In this document: positions 46,418-55,873 of the stretch, piece after piece
Layout: every line of letters begins with the position of its first letter
How positions within the stretch are numbered: the first letter of the stretch is position 1
NCBI RefSeq assembly: GCF_900183385.1
Contig: NZ_FXUT01000007.1
Location: 62,001 to 126,000, forward strand
Length of the DNA: 64,000 nucleotides
Source of the DNA: Listeria costaricensis
GTDB taxonomy: Bacteria; Bacillota; Bacilli; Lactobacillales; Listeriaceae
Direction: 5' to 3'
Made by a program: the position numbers and the translations under genes
The notes under the pieces: generated by a model
The model's input: the letters and a program-made list of their open reading frames with translations, nothing else
The model's database searches: none
Told to the model about the DNA's origin: nothing

Positions 46418-47393
46418 TGTCACCATTATCGGAGCTGGCCCAGTTGGTCTCTATACCGCTTTTTATAGTGGGCTGCGGGCAATGAAAACCAAACTAATCG
46501 ATGCAGAACCAGCTGTTGGCGGCAAAGTCCGCTATTTCTATCCTGAAAAAATCATCCGTGATATTGGTGGATCCCCTGAGATCAAAGGGCACGAGCTGAT
46601 TGCCAATCTAAAAAAGCAGGCGGAAACCTTCCAGCCAACCATCGTCTGCAATGAAAAAATCGTCCATCTGGAACAGCTTCCGGGTGGAAATTTTATCCTT
46701 GAATCAGAAAGCGGCACACAGCATTTTTCAAAAACAGTCATCATTGCTTGTGGAAGCGGCACCTATGAAGTCAATCCACTTGAAGCCGAAAATACAGCTA
46801 ATTTCCCGTCACAGCTCCATTACAGCCTAACCGATCTGGAAGCCTTCCGCGATAAAAAAATCGTGATATCTGGCGGCGGTAATGCAGCACTTGACGCAGC
46901 ACTTACACTCTTACCAGTTGCTAAAAGCGTGCAGGTCATCTATCGTGGGGATGACTTAAAAGGCCATGAAGAAACCGTCCGCGAGTTAAAAAGGTCGAAC
47001 GCCACCATCCATGTGGCCCACAACATCGAGCGGTTATCTGGCGAAGCGGATAAACTGCGTCAGGTAATGATTCGCTGTAAAGAAACCGGTCGAACCCAGA
47101 CCGTTCCCTGCGATGCCATTTTTGTCGGTCATGGTGTAAAAGTAGAACTCGGGGCCATGCGTAATTGGGGCTTCGATACGGAAGAATGGGGTATTACTGT
47201 CGACTCGCTCATGCAAACGAGCATCCCCGGGATTTTTGCTTGTGGAGACGTTGCCTGCTATCCCCGGAAAATTCGCATCATCTTAGCCGGCCTGCACGAG
47301 GGCCCCATTGCCGTGAACAGCGCGGTGAAATTTTTGGAACCTCAAGCAGCCGATGAAGCCATGGTCAGCACACATCATGAAAGCTTTGAATAA
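46395..47393 (+). CDS. Ferredoxin--NADP reductase 2, thioredoxin reductase-like
   Basis: A 332-residue FAD/NADPH flavoprotein (YumC type). FAD motif GAGPVGLYTAFYSGLR near 12-27, NADPH motif ISGGGNAALDAAL near 158-170, and C-terminal GIFACGDVACYP. It lacks a CxxC redox pair, which separates it from thioredoxin reductase. Translationally overlapped with fhuC and under the same Fur box, suggesting reduction of ferric siderophores or supply of reduced ferredoxin in iron release. Equivalent to lmo1961. Confidence 0.9.
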   Translation: MSQPELYDVTIIGAGPVGLYTAFYSGLRAMKTKLIDAEPAVGGKVRYFYPEKIIRDIGGSPEIKGHELIANLKKQAETFQPTIVCNEKIVHLEQLPGGNFILESESGTQHFSKTVIIACGSGTYEVNPLEAENTANFPSQLHYSLTDLEAFRDKKIVISGGGNAALDAALTLLPVAKSVQVIYRGDDLKGHEETVRELKRSNATIHVAHNIERLSGEADKLRQVMIRCKETGRTQTVPCDAIFVGHGVKVELGAMRNWGFDTEEWGITVDSLMQTSIPGIFACGDVACYPRKIRIILAGLHEGPIAVNSAVKFLEPQAADEAMVSTHHESFE

Positions 47394-47437
47394 AAAAGAA
47401 CGGCATTCCGATTTCACGCAGGAATGCCGCTCTTTTT
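47394..47437. terminator. Bidirectional terminator between the reductase and nudF
   Basis: AAAAAGAACGGCATTCC with GGAATGCCGCTCTTTTTT and an 11-nt loop; A- and T-runs on both sides serve both convergent genes. Confidence 0.88.
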
Positions 47438-48000
47438 TAGTTGTCTTCTAATTGTGCTTTAAGCAAGCTCATTTCTAAATACTGAATAGCATAGATCGTT
47501 TTCGCATCCACAATCAGCTGGTTTTCCATCAGTTGCTTCGCCTCATCCAGCGAGACCGTCAAGACATTGATAAACTCATCTTCGTCCAGTGTGCGTCTTT
47601 CTTTCGGATGATATAAGTCCTTTGCCAGGTAGATATGTAAAAGTTCATCTGCAAAACCTGGCGACGTGTAAAAGGCTGTGACATATTCCAACTCGCCGGA
47701 AGCAAATCCCGTTTCTTCTTCCAATTCACGCCTTGCTGTCAGCGCATGATCCTCGCCCGGTTCAATTTTTCCAGCGGGGATTTCAATAATCGTTTTTTCA
47801 AGCGGTTTTCTAAACTGTTCGACCAAAATTAGCCGATGATCTGCTGTTACAGGAATGATGGCAACGGCACCTGAATGATGGATTAGCTCTCTTTTGGCTG
47901 TTTTTCCATTTGGGAGCGCCACTTCTGCCAGCTTCAGTTCAATAATGCGTCCTTTGAAAAGCGTCTCTTCTGTAATCGTTTTTTCTTCGAGATTTTCCAT
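47437..48000 (-). CDS. nudF: ADP-ribose pyrophosphatase (NUDIX)
   Basis: Hydrolyses ADP-ribose. The 187-residue protein has the Nudix box in GEDHALTARRELEEETGFASGEL (about 83-105) and the ADPRase-type N-terminal subdomain EETLFKGRIIELKLAEVALPNG. Length and layout fit the NudF/YqkG family. Monocistronic. Confidence 0.92.
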   Translation of the reverse strand: MENLEEKTITEETLFKGRIIELKLAEVALPNGKTAKRELIHHSGAVAIIPVTADHRLILVEQFRKPLEKTIIEIPAGKIEPGEDHALTARRELEEETGFASGELEYVTAFYTSPGFADELLHIYLAKDLYHPKERRTLDEDEFINVLTVSLDEAKQLMENQLIVDAKTIYAIQYLEMSLLKAQLEDN

Positions 48001-48124
48001 CTTGTTCCCTCATTTCGCAAGTTTTGCTTAACAATCCATCTTTCGTGGTATCATAAGTATAACATATCCAAGTCCGAGAACAATTTACGTCGCGCGACTG
48101 ATAACAGAATTTTTTCAGTTATGG

Positions 48125-48196
48125 TATGATGTAGACATAACCAAACACCCTTTCTAAACTGGTGAACATCTGCAAGTGAGCCGTACAATTTTGTAC
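48125..48196 (+). promoter_or_regulatory. Promoter and palindrome upstream of xpaC-telA
   Basis: TGGTATGAT at 48122-48130 is an extended -10. About 55 nt further, GTACAATTTTGTAC (48183-48196) is a perfect palindrome with 6-bp arms, possibly an operator or a leader hairpin. Confidence 0.45.
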
Positions 48197-48239
48197 ATAC
48201 TTCGCTTGTTTTAGAATGGTATTGAAGGAGAAGATAAAC

Positions 48240-48884
48240 ATGACTCTATTTAAAAAGATTATGGCTTTTGCCGGTTCCTTCGTATTGATCAGCCTGTTGT
48301 TCGGGATCCTCTCATTCGTTTTCACAGGAAAAATGCTGCTTATTTTGCTGATTACTGCTGTGATTGCGATTGTCTTGTTCTTCCTGTCTTCACGAGCTGG
48401 CGACCGGGCACTAACTGAAAAAACCGGTCTCACCAAGAAAGAGTACAAATACATCCGAACGAATTTAGACGAAGCACGTGCTAAAATCATTCGCCTGCAA
48501 AAAATCATGGGCAGTCACAAGACGCTCTACTCTTTCCAAGAACGGAACAAAACACTTCAGCTGACCAAACGTATTTACGGCATTGTAAAAGAAGAGCCGA
48601 AACGTTTTTACGAAGCCGAGGATTTCTTCTTCAGTCATCTTGATTCATTGGTTGAACTTACCGAAAAATATGCTTTTCTTGAAAGCCAACCGGTCAAGGA
48701 TAAGAAAATTTACCAAACCTTATCGGATACACGGACGCTCCTCAATGATTTGAGCCGAGTGGTCGAAAAAGATTTGTTCACCCTGCTCAATCAGGACGTC
48801 AACAGTCTTGATTTCGAGTTAGAAGTAGCGAAAAATGCGGTGAGCAAGCAAAAGCAGAAATTCGAAAGGAGCCATAAAGAATGA
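48240..48884 (+). CDS. XpaC-like membrane protein, partner of TelA
   Basis: A 214-residue protein with two membrane segments (about 9-29 and 32-52) and a long helical cytoplasmic tail rich in Lys/Glu. It matches the family named after XpaC (5-bromo-4-chloroindolyl phosphate hydrolysis), which nearly always precedes telA. Start 48240 is fixed by GAAGGAGA 8 nt upstream. Overlaps telA by 4 nt. Role in envelope stress or toxic-compound resistance is inferred from the partner. Confidence 0.83.
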   Translation: MTLFKKIMAFAGSFVLISLLFGILSFVFTGKMLLILLITAVIAIVLFFLSSRAGDRALTEKTGLTKKEYKYIRTNLDEARAKIIRLQKIMGSHKTLYSFQERNKTLQLTKRIYGIVKEEPKRFYEAEDFFFSHLDSLVELTEKYAFLESQPVKDKKIYQTLSDTRTLLNDLSRVVEKDLFTLLNQDVNSLDFELEVAKNAVSKQKQKFERSHKE

Positions 48885-50083
48885 CTGAGAACTCAAATGC
48901 GAAAAAAAACACCGAAGTAAGTCAAACTGAACTTTTAGAAAAAGAAATGAATCAAACGCTCGACGATCTTTTAAGCGATCCATTCGGCACAAAACAAACA
49001 ACCGAAACGAGCATTGTAAATAGCGAAAACGAGGCTGCACCAAGACTTGTCGACATGCTGCCAGAAAGCAATAAACGTCAGGCGGTCGAGCTCAGCAAAC
49101 AGATCGAGCCGGGCAACCAAGCTGCCATCCTTAGCTACGGTGCTCCTGCTCAGGCCAAGCTGCATGATTTTTCCCATTCGATGCTGGCACATGTGCAAAA
49201 ACAAGATGTCGGCCCGATCGGCGATATTATCAGCGATCTGATGTACCGCTTGCAGGAAGCCGATCCTGACGAACTAGCCGCACGCAACCGGAATGTTTTC
49301 ACGAAAATGTTCCATCGCGTCAAGCAGTCGATCAATGAGATCACTTCCAAATATCAAAAAATCGGCACTCAGATCGACCGAATCGCCCTTAAATTGGAGC
49401 ATTCCAAAAAGCGCCTGATGGAAGATAATTCCTTCTTGGAGCAGCTTTACGATAAAAACAAAGATTATTTTCAGGCCCTCAACATCTACATTGCGGCCGG
49501 TGAACTAAAAATCGAAGAAATCAATACACAGATGCTGCCTGCCCTTCGCAAAAAAGCCGAAGAATCGGGCGATCAGATGGATTTTCAAGAGGTAAACGAT
49601 TTGACTCAGTTTGCGGATCGACTTGAAAAGCGTGTCCACGACTTAAAACTAAGCCGTCAAATCACGATTCAACAAGCACCGCAGATTCGCTTAATCCAAA
49701 ACACCAATCAGGCACTTGCTGAAAAAATCCAATCCTCCATCATGACAGCGATCCCGCTTTGGAAAAATCAAGTAGCCATCGCGCTCACGCTGTTACGCCA
49801 ACAACAAGCGGTTCAGGCTCAACGTCAGGTTTCAGAAACGACCAACGAACTGCTAAAACGCAATGCGGACATGCTGAAAACCAACGCGATTGAAACTGCT
49901 CGTGAAAACGAAAGGGGCATCGTTGACATCGAAACCTTGAAAGAAACACAATCAAGCCTCATTGAAACCTTGCAGGAAACACTTAAAATCCAACAAGAAG
50001 GCCGTGCCAAACGCGCTGCCGCCGAAAAAGAACTTGTATCAATGGAGCAAGAGCTTAAAGATCGTTTGATTGAATTGAAATAA
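48881..50083 (+). CDS. telA: Toxic anion resistance protein TelA
   Basis: A 400-residue soluble, largely alpha-helical protein of the TelA family ([50 protein letters not shown]). In L. monocytogenes telA contributes to resistance to nisin, cell-wall antibiotics and tellurite. Coupled by ATGA to the XpaC-like gene; followed by a strong terminator. Confidence 0.93.
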   Translation: MTENSNAKKNTEVSQTELLEKEMNQTLDDLLSDPFGTKQTTETSIVNSENEAAPRLVDMLPESNKRQAVELSKQIEPGNQAAILSYGAPAQAKLHDFSHSMLAHVQKQDVGPIGDIISDLMYRLQEADPDELAARNRNVFTKMFHRVKQSINEITSKYQKIGTQIDRIALKLEHSKKRLMEDNSFLEQLYDKNKDYFQALNIYIAAGELKIEEINTQMLPALRKKAEESGDQMDFQEVNDLTQFADRLEKRVHDLKLSRQITIQQAPQIRLIQNTNQALAEKIQSSIMTAIPLWKNQVAIALTLLRQQQAVQAQRQVSETTNELLKRNADMLKTNAIETARENERGIVDIETLKETQSSLIETLQETLKIQQEGRAKRAAAEKELVSMEQELKDRLIELK

Positions 50084-50105
50084 AAACATTCACTTATTTG
50101 TTTAT

Positions 50106-50151
50106 ACGACGACTTGAAACCAATGCGCTTGGGATAAGTCGTCGTATTTTT
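50106..50151 (+). terminator. Terminator of xpaC-telA
   Basis: ACGACGACTT with AAGTCGTCGT, an inner CCAA/TTGG pair, then ATTTTT. Confidence 0.85.
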
Positions 50152-50239
50152 GTGTATCTGTTAGGGAATAAATGGCGATCTGCATCATCTTTTTTGCATA
50201 TTCCAATACCGATTACAAGCTCTCCCCCCTCAGGAGTTG

Positions 50240-50268
50240 TTGCATAAATGTTTCACTTTGCCTATAAT
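50240..50268 (+). promoter_or_regulatory. Promoter of the SUKH gene
   Basis: TTGCAT, 17-nt spacer, TATAAT, 48 nt before the start codon. Confidence 0.75.
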
Positions 50269-50316
50269 GAAGTCTCTGACAACAATAATATTTATGTACT
50301 AGATGGAGATGACAAA

Positions 50317-50883
50317 ATGGATTTGTATGATGAACTACTAAATAAGCTAAAATTACTAAAAAAAATAGATATTAATCAAGAGATATTTGGTGCCGCACAA
50401 CACCACTATCATTTTCATCCCACTTTAAGTGAAGATGCAATCAAAGCGTTTGAGCAAGCACATAAAATAACATTACCAGCTGATTATCATCATTTTTTGA
50501 CAAAAATCGGGAATGGTGGTGCAGGCCCCTCTTTTGGAATTTCTCCACTCGAAAAATTTTTCACCGCAAGGCATTATGGTAATATTAAAATTAACGATCA
50601 TTTTTTAGTTACCCCGTTTCCTTATTCAACTGCCCATCCTTTTCATTATACAGATGAATCCGATGAATCTTTGATAAGAGAGATGACTGGTACACTCACA
50701 CTCTGCGATCATGGTTGTGGATATTATGATATGCTAATCATTAGCGGTTCCGAAAAAGGTACAGTATGGTCTGATGCAAGATGCAGTGACCAAGGTATGG
50801 AAAAAATCTTTGAAAGTTTTCTGGATTGGTATTTTGATTGGCTTGATACAAGTATTGAAACAATCAAAAATAAGTCTGTTTGA
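50317..50883 (+). CDS. SMI1/KNR4 (SUKH) family protein, orphan immunity candidate
   Basis: A 188-residue soluble protein with the SUKH core: AFEQAHKITLPADYHHFLTKIGNGGAGP, then GISPLEKF, and an acidic/aromatic C-terminus. SUKH proteins are commonly immunity proteins against contact-dependent or polymorphic toxins. The open frame begins upstream inside the promoter; ATG 50317 follows GGAGATGA and is preferred. The gene is clearly more AT-rich than its neighbours, stands alone with its own promoter between two core genes, and no toxin gene is near, suggesting horizontal gain. Confidence 0.8.
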   Translation: MDLYDELLNKLKLLKKIDINQEIFGAAQHHYHFHPTLSEDAIKAFEQAHKITLPADYHHFLTKIGNGGAGPSFGISPLEKFFTARHYGNIKINDHFLVTPFPYSTAHPFHYTDESDESLIREMTGTLTLCDHGCGYYDMLIISGSEKGTVWSDARCSDQGMEKIFESFLDWYFDWLDTSIETIKNKSV

Positions 50884-50943
50884 TCTTGTTATAGCAATTA
50901 AAGTCGATTTTCCTGATTGATTCCACATCTATTTTTCCTATCA

Positions 50944-52011
50944 TTAAATTTCCAACCGTAAATTCTCAAAATAAACCGGTTTTAAATTGGATACGGTTAG
51001 TCCGATCAAGCGAACCGATTCTTCTCCTGTGAATGTATCCGCTAAAAGTGCGCAGCCAGCTTCATAAATTGATTGCTGGTCGAGAATATAATCATTCAAT
51101 GTCAGCCGTTTTGTATAGGTGCTGAAATCTGCATAGCGGATTTTCAAAACAACTGTTTTGCCGTGTTTATGGATTTTTTGAAGCCGAGTTTCGATTTTCC
51201 CGGCAAAGCGCCACAGAGCCTGTTGCAAAAGCCACTCTTCCGTGACATCTTCCGCAAAGGTGGTCTCTTTCCCCACAGATTTACGATCTCGATTTGGATT
51301 GACCAGACTATTCGATTCTCCTCGAACATGCCGATACAAGTAGTAGCCGTGTTTATGAAATTCCCGAATCAAATCCCACTCGCTCCACGCCTTCAAATCC
51401 TTGCCGGAATGAATCCCCAAACGGTGCATCTTCTCAGCCGTTACTTTGCCGACTCCGTAAAATTTATCGATTGGAATGGACTCCAAAAATGCCGCAGCTT
51501 CTTCCGGAGGCACGACTGTCAGGCCAGCTGGTTTGCGGTAATCAGAGGCAATTTTGGCAATAAATTTATTGTAAGAAACACCGGCTGATGAGGTCAAACC
51601 GAGCTCGCGGTAGATGGTTCGCTGGATGTCACGTGCAATCAGTGTGGCAGACTTCATGCCTTTCTTATTCTCTGTTACATCCAAATAAGCCTCATCGAGT
51701 GACAGCGGCTCGATTAGTTCGGTGTATCGTTTAAATATCGCACGAATCTGATCAGAAACTTCTTTGTAATGCTCCATGTTGCCGTGAATAAAAATCCCCT
51801 GTGGACATTTCTTAACCGCTTGCTTAGTTGGCATCGCGGAATGGACGCCAAATTTGCGTGCTTCATAGGAGCAGGTCGACACAACGCCTCTTTTATTCGG
51901 GTCTCCACCGATGATAAGAGGCTTGCCACGATATTCTGGATGATCCCGCTGCTCAACGGACGCATAAAACGCATCCATGTCAATATGAATGATTTTTCGA
52001 GAAATATCCAT
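50944..52011 (-). CDS. dinB: DNA polymerase IV (Y family)
   Basis: Error-prone translesion polymerase. The 355-residue protein has IIHIDMDAFYASVEQRD (catalytic Asp), YEARKFGVHSAMP, SLDEAYLDVTENK (catalytic Asp-Glu) and a C-terminal little-finger region. The start at 52011 (MDISRK) is 8 nt after GGAG; a GTG abuts that site. An SOS (LexA) box lies just upstream, so damage induction is expected. Confidence 0.94.
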   Translation of the reverse strand: MDISRKIIHIDMDAFYASVEQRDHPEYRGKPLIIGGDPNKRGVVSTCSYEARKFGVHSAMPTKQAVKKCPQGIFIHGNMEHYKEVSDQIRAIFKRYTELIEPLSLDEAYLDVTENKKGMKSATLIARDIQRTIYRELGLTSSAGVSYNKFIAKIASDYRKPAGLTVVPPEEAAAFLESIPIDKFYGVGKVTAEKMHRLGIHSGKDLKAWSEWDLIREFHKHGYYLYRHVRGESNSLVNPNRDRKSVGKETTFAEDVTEEWLLQQALWRFAGKIETRLQKIHKHGKTVVLKIRYADFSTYTKRLTLNDYILDQQSIYEAGCALLADTFTGEESVRLIGLTVSNLKPVYFENLRLEI

Positions 52012-52030
52012 CGGCTCCACTCCTTAAATA

Positions 52031-52044
52031 CAAACAAATGTTCT
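52031..52044. promoter_or_regulatory. LexA (SOS) box of dinB
   Basis: CAAACAAATGTTCT matches the Gram-positive box CGAACRNRYGTTYG at 12 of 14 positions. It sits between the -10 and the start codon of dinB. Confidence 0.7.
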
Positions 52045-52051
52045 TGTTTTT

Positions 52052-52080
52052 ATTATACCGAACTCTGCTGAAAAAAACAA
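52052..52080 (-). promoter_or_regulatory. dinB promoter
   Basis: Minus strand TTGTTT, 17-nt spacer, TATAAT. The -35 lies within the T-run of the upstream SDR terminator. Confidence 0.65.
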
Positions 52081-52110
52081 ATGCGAGCCCCCTGATAATC
52101 GGAAGCTCGC
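52066..52110 (-). terminator. Terminator of rnz-SDR unit
   Basis: Minus strand GCGAGCTTCC-GATTATCA-GGGGGCTCGC followed by ATTTGTTTTTTT. Confidence 0.8.
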
Positions 52111-52116
52111 GCCTTT

Positions 52117-52911
52117 TTATTTTTTCATAAAGGCTTTTTTCCCCAGCTTTTCAATGAGTACGGGGAATAGCTGATACAATTTGGAAACTAGATTCATGGA
52201 ACGTGGCAGATTGACCTCTCTTTTCTCCGTCCCGATGATTTTAACGGTTTTTTTCGCGACTTTTTTAGGCTTGAGTGCAAATCGGCCCACACTTTTCAAA
52301 TAGTTTCCTGTCTGATCCGCTCGCTCAAAAAACTCTGTGGCAATGGGGCCCGGGTTGATGATCGTCACATTGGTTCGCTGTTCGGCAAGCTCCATTCGCA
52401 GCGCATTGGAATAACCAATCACAGCAAATTTTGTTGCCGCATAAACGGCCGACTTTGGTGTGGCCATTTTCCCGGCTTGGGAGGCAATGTTGATAATATG
52501 GCTGCGGCGATTATTCCGCAATACTGGGATCAATTCCTGTGTCAGCTTGATGAGTCCCAGAACGTTAACATCGAACATCTCTTTCGTGACTTCAAACGGC
52601 GTTTCTTCTGCTCGTTCAAACAGGCCAAAACCGGCGCAATTGATCAGCACGGTGATGGTCTGCTGCTCGGCTTTTAACATTTCAACCAACCGGTGAATCG
52701 CATCAAAATCACTGAGGTCACAAGGATAATAGGCGCACTTTCTTTCATACTCCAATTCCACCTGCCCGGCGGTTTCTTTCAGTGCCTCGATATTCCGGGC
52801 GACAAGAATTGGTCTTCCGCCATTTGCGGCAACTTGAAAGGCAAGTTCCCGCCCTAAACCGCTTGAGGCGCCGGTGATGAGTACATTTTTATTTTTTAAA
52901 AACTCATTCAT
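52117..52911 (-). CDS. Short-chain dehydrogenase/reductase
   Basis: A 264-residue classical SDR: cofactor motif [12 protein letters not shown] (13-24), NCAGFG, catalytic Ser in INIASQAGK and [10 protein letters not shown] (Tyr, Lys), then [11 protein letters not shown]. The C-terminal extension with [18 protein letters not shown] is typical of the DltE/YqjQ branch. It overlaps rnz by 4 nt. Substrate not predictable. Confidence 0.87.
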   Translation of the reverse strand: MNEFLKNKNVLITGASSGLGRELAFQVAANGGRPILVARNIEALKETAGQVELEYERKCAYYPCDLSDFDAIHRLVEMLKAEQQTITVLINCAGFGLFERAEETPFEVTKEMFDVNVLGLIKLTQELIPVLRNNRRSHIINIASQAGKMATPKSAVYAATKFAVIGYSNALRMELAEQRTNVTIINPGPIATEFFERADQTGNYLKSVGRFALKPKKVAKKTVKIIGTEKREVNLPRSMNLVSKLYQLFPVLIEKLGKKAFMKK

Positions 52912-53837
52912 GACGACTCACCTTCTATCGGAAAAACAGCAAAATCATTCGCCAAGTCTGTATGGGGGAAAATTTGCCGCGCTTCTCTAAGCAATTCCCG
53001 ACTGGCCTCTTGGTCGTAGCGTGAACTGATGTGTGTCAGAATCAAGTGCTTGGCCTGTGCTTTTCGGGCGAGTTCCGCTGCTTCATGCGTCGTCGAATGC
53101 ATATATTTTGCCGCCATTTCCTGCTTATCGGCAGAAAAAGTCGCTTCATGAACGATGACATCAGCCCCTTCTGCAAGCTGAATCTCGCTTTCCAGTGCAC
53201 GCGTATCGCCAAAGATGGCCACGACCCGCCCTTTTTGACTTGGGCCGATGTAGTCCAGCCCATTAATGAGCCGACCGTCATCTAGTGTAACCGTCTCGCC
53301 GTTTTTAAGCTGCTGATAGAGTGGCCCCGGCTTGACACCTTCTGCCTTCAATCTGGCCGCGTCAAGTGTGCCGTTTTTATCTGCTTGAACGATCCGAAAA
53401 CCGAAAGATTCAATCCCGTGGTCCAGTTTGCCGCAAGTCACAGTCAGCATTTCATCAGCGAATATCTGCCCTTCCTCAAGCTCCACCACATGAAGCGGAT
53501 AGGTGAGATGTGAACCGCTGACAGAAAGCGATGTTTCCACGTACTCTCTAATTCCAGCTGGTCCGTAAATCGTGACGGCTGTTTCGCCGCCTTGAAAAGA
53601 ACGGCTGCTTAAAAGTCCCGGCAAGCCGAAAATATGGTCGCCATGCAGGTGTGTGATAAAGATTTTTTCAAGTTTGCCAAGTTTGACCTGGCTGCGTAAT
53701 ATTTGATGTTGGGTGCCTTCGCCGCAATCGAACAGCCAGATGCTGCCACGCTCATTTAACATTGATAAGGCAATGGAAGTTACATTCCGGCTTTTCGATG
53801 GTACGCCTGCTCCCGTGCCTAAAAAAATCAGTTCCAT
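52908..53837 (-). CDS. rnz: Ribonuclease Z
   Basis: Endonuclease that matures tRNA 3' ends. The 309-residue metallo-beta-lactamase has [15 protein letters not shown], the zinc motif [19 protein letters not shown] and THISSRY with the remaining ligands, and a flexible-arm region in the middle. Start 53837 follows AGGACGG; the longer frame lacks a site. tRNA-Asp in this window lacks CCA and so would use RNase Z plus Cca. Confidence 0.93.
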   Translation of the reverse strand: MELIFLGTGAGVPSKSRNVTSIALSMLNERGSIWLFDCGEGTQHQILRSQVKLGKLEKIFITHLHGDHIFGLPGLLSSRSFQGGETAVTIYGPAGIREYVETSLSVSGSHLTYPLHVVELEEGQIFADEMLTVTCGKLDHGIESFGFRIVQADKNGTLDAARLKAEGVKPGPLYQQLKNGETVTLDDGRLINGLDYIGPSQKGRVVAIFGDTRALESEIQLAEGADVIVHEATFSADKQEMAAKYMHSTTHEAAELARKAQAKHLILTHISSRYDQEASRELLREARQIFPHTDLANDFAVFPIEGESS

Positions 53838-53969
53838 CCTTTTCCGTCCTTTCAAGTTGATCAACTGTTTCATCATATCCTACTATTTTAACATATTTTA
53901 TCTGGAATAGCGGCATCGTTTTTATGAAGCGCTTCCAACCTGTTCTTGAAAATATTCCAGCTTAAACAG

Positions 53970-53998
53970 TTGCACAATCAGTTTTTAATAGATAAAAT
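53970..53998 (+). promoter_or_regulatory. zwf promoter
   Basis: TTGCAC, 17-nt spacer, TAAAAT, leaving a leader of about 110 nt. The 53838-53969 stretch upstream holds no gene. Confidence 0.6.
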
Positions 53999-54117
53999 AG
54001 TATGGAGTTAATGAGGGAGTTTTATCCAGTCATTCCGGGATTTATTTGGCAAATGATTGTGAAAATACTTTTTCTATGATATGTGCTTATAGAAAATTCA
54101 GAAAGAGGGTAAATCGT

Positions 54118-55596
54118 ATGACAGATGAGTTAGAACAAAGAGCGTTAATTACCATTTTTGGTGGTACAGGAGATTTAGCAAATCGCAAACTTTACCCTTC
54201 CCTGTTCCATTTATATAAAAAAGGCTCCCTTGGTGAGAATTTTGCCGTGATTGGGACTGCTCGTCGTGAATGGAGCGATGACTTTTTCCGTGATAAAGTG
54301 AAGGCTTCCCTGAAAGACATTCCGGATCACGCGGAACTGGCTGATGCGTTTGCCGCGCATTTTTACTATCAGTCGCATGATGTGACGAACCAGGAATCCT
54401 ATGTCAAACTAAAAACTCTATCCGATGAACTGGATGAAAAATATGAGCTGAAGGGAAACCGTCTGTTCTATTTGGCCATGGCACCTAACTTTTTCGGTAT
54501 GATTGCCAGCCGCATCAAATCTGAAGGCTTTGTGGATACAGAAGGCTTCCACCGTTTGATTATTGAAAAACCGTTCGGGCATGATCTAGCGAGTGCCGAA
54601 GAACTGAATAATTCTCTTCGTCAGGCATTTAATGAAGATGAAATTTACCGAATTGACCACTATCTTGGCAAAGAAATGATTCAAAATATCTCCGTTATCC
54701 GCTTTGCCAATTCCATTATTGAATCACTTTGGAACAATCGCTATATTGATAATATCCAAGTCACGCTCAGTGAAGTACTGGGTGTTGAGGATCGTGGCAA
54801 GTACTACGATGAAAGTGGCGCACTGCGGGATATGGTGCAAAACCATATTTTACAAATCGTCTCTCTTCTCGCAATGGAACCGCCAATCAAATTGACAACA
54901 GAAGAAATTCGTCATGAAAAAGTTCGCGCGCTCCGCTCTTTGCGTGTTTATGAAGGAAAAGAAGTCCATCAAAACTTTATTCGCGGGCAGTATGGCGAAG
55001 GGAATGTAGACGGCAAAGAACTTAAAGGCTACAGACAGGAAGAAAATGTCGACCCGCATTCCAATACGGAAACATTTGTTGCGGCGAAGCTCATGATCGA
55101 CAACTTCCGCTGGACAGGCGTGCCATTTTATATTCGCACCGGTAAACGTCTCGCAGATAAAGCGACACAGATTGCCATTCATTTTAAAAATGTTCCGCTG
55201 AACCTTTTTGGACAGCAACAGTCACTAGGTGGCAATGTCCTTGTCATTCATATTCAGCCGAATGAAGGCATCACTCTGCATCTGAACGTGAAAGAACCCG
55301 GTCAGGGAATGGTGACCATGCCAGTCAATCTGGACTATGTCCACTCTTCTCCAGATGGTATGAATACACCGGAAGCCTACGAAAAATTAATTTTAGACTG
55401 TCTGCGCGGCGACGCGACTTATTTCTCGCACTGGGATGAAGTTAGCCTATCTTGGCGCTTTATTGATCAAGTAGCAGCTGTCTGGAATACAACAAAAGAT
55501 CACTTCCCGAATTACAAGCCCGGCTCGATGGGTCCGAAAGAAGCTGATGATCTCGTACAAAGAGACGGTTTCTACTGGTTCCCGGTGAATGAATAA
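54118..55596 (+). CDS. zwf: Glucose-6-phosphate 1-dehydrogenase
   Basis: First step of the oxidative pentose phosphate pathway. The 492-residue protein has the nucleotide motif FGGTGDLANRKLYPSLF, LIIEKPFGHD, the active site RIDHYLGKEMIQN, and YIRTGKRLADK. The upstream in-frame ATG at 54046 has no ribosome-binding site; ATG 54118 follows AGAGGGT. Monocistronic with strong terminator. Confidence 0.94.
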   Translation: MTDELEQRALITIFGGTGDLANRKLYPSLFHLYKKGSLGENFAVIGTARREWSDDFFRDKVKASLKDIPDHAELADAFAAHFYYQSHDVTNQESYVKLKTLSDELDEKYELKGNRLFYLAMAPNFFGMIASRIKSEGFVDTEGFHRLIIEKPFGHDLASAEELNNSLRQAFNEDEIYRIDHYLGKEMIQNISVIRFANSIIESLWNNRYIDNIQVTLSEVLGVEDRGKYYDESGALRDMVQNHILQIVSLLAMEPPIKLTTEEIRHEKVRALRSLRVYEGKEVHQNFIRGQYGEGNVDGKELKGYRQEENVDPHSNTETFVAAKLMIDNFRWTGVPFYIRTGKRLADKATQIAIHFKNVPLNLFGQQQSLGGNVLVIHIQPNEGITLHLNVKEPGQGMVTMPVNLDYVHSSPDGMNTPEAYEKLILDCLRGDATYFSHWDEVSLSWRFIDQVAAVWNTTKDHFPNYKPGSMGPKEADDLVQRDGFYWFPVNE

Positions 55597-55605
55597 TTGC
55601 TAAAG

Positions 55606-55666
55606 AAAAACTGAGCGCCACACAACAGCCATTTTTAAATGGATATTGCGTGGCGCTCAGTTTTTT
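55606..55666. terminator. Terminator of zwf, bidirectional
   Basis: AAACTGAGCGCCAC (55608-55621) with its complement at 55650-55663, an inner CCATTT/AAATGG pair and T-run on the plus strand. It overlaps the stop of the small minus-strand gene by two bases. Confidence 0.85.
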
Positions 55667-55817
55667 ATTTAATACTCATTTTATTATTATAGACGCTAGT
55701 TAAAGATTTTTTCTTTAAATTTCTGATTAACAGTTTAGCTATATAAGCTCCGACTATTACTATAAAGACGAAAAACAGTAAACTAATCAAAGCAGTTAAG
55801 TTCCCTACAAAACCCAT
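55665..55817 (-). CDS. 50-residue single-span membrane protein
   Basis: ATG 55817 to TAA 55665 encodes MGFVGNLTALISLLFFVFIV..., one hydrophobic segment (about 7-30) followed by a basic tail (RNLKKK) and polar C-terminus. AGGTGGTGA lies 6 nt before the ATG, a strong ribosome-binding site, which makes it a credible gene despite its size. It lies 56 nt downstream of the frameshifted secreted-protein gene, probably on the same transcript. Not recognised; the topology would suit a small regulator, toxin-like peptide or accessory protein. Confidence 0.6.
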   Translation of the reverse strand: MGFVGNLTALISLLFFVFIVIVGAYIAKLLIRNLKKKSLTSVYNNKMSIK

Positions 55818-55873
55818 AAAGTCACCACCTAATTTACTGAATATACAATTTGATTTTTATTGTTTATCTTAGC

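Noticed and set aside
55608-55663. A third mini-element in the zwf terminator loop
   Set aside because: The long loop only contains an inner CCATTT/AAATGG hairpin; no TG...CA ends and no flanking triplet repeat.
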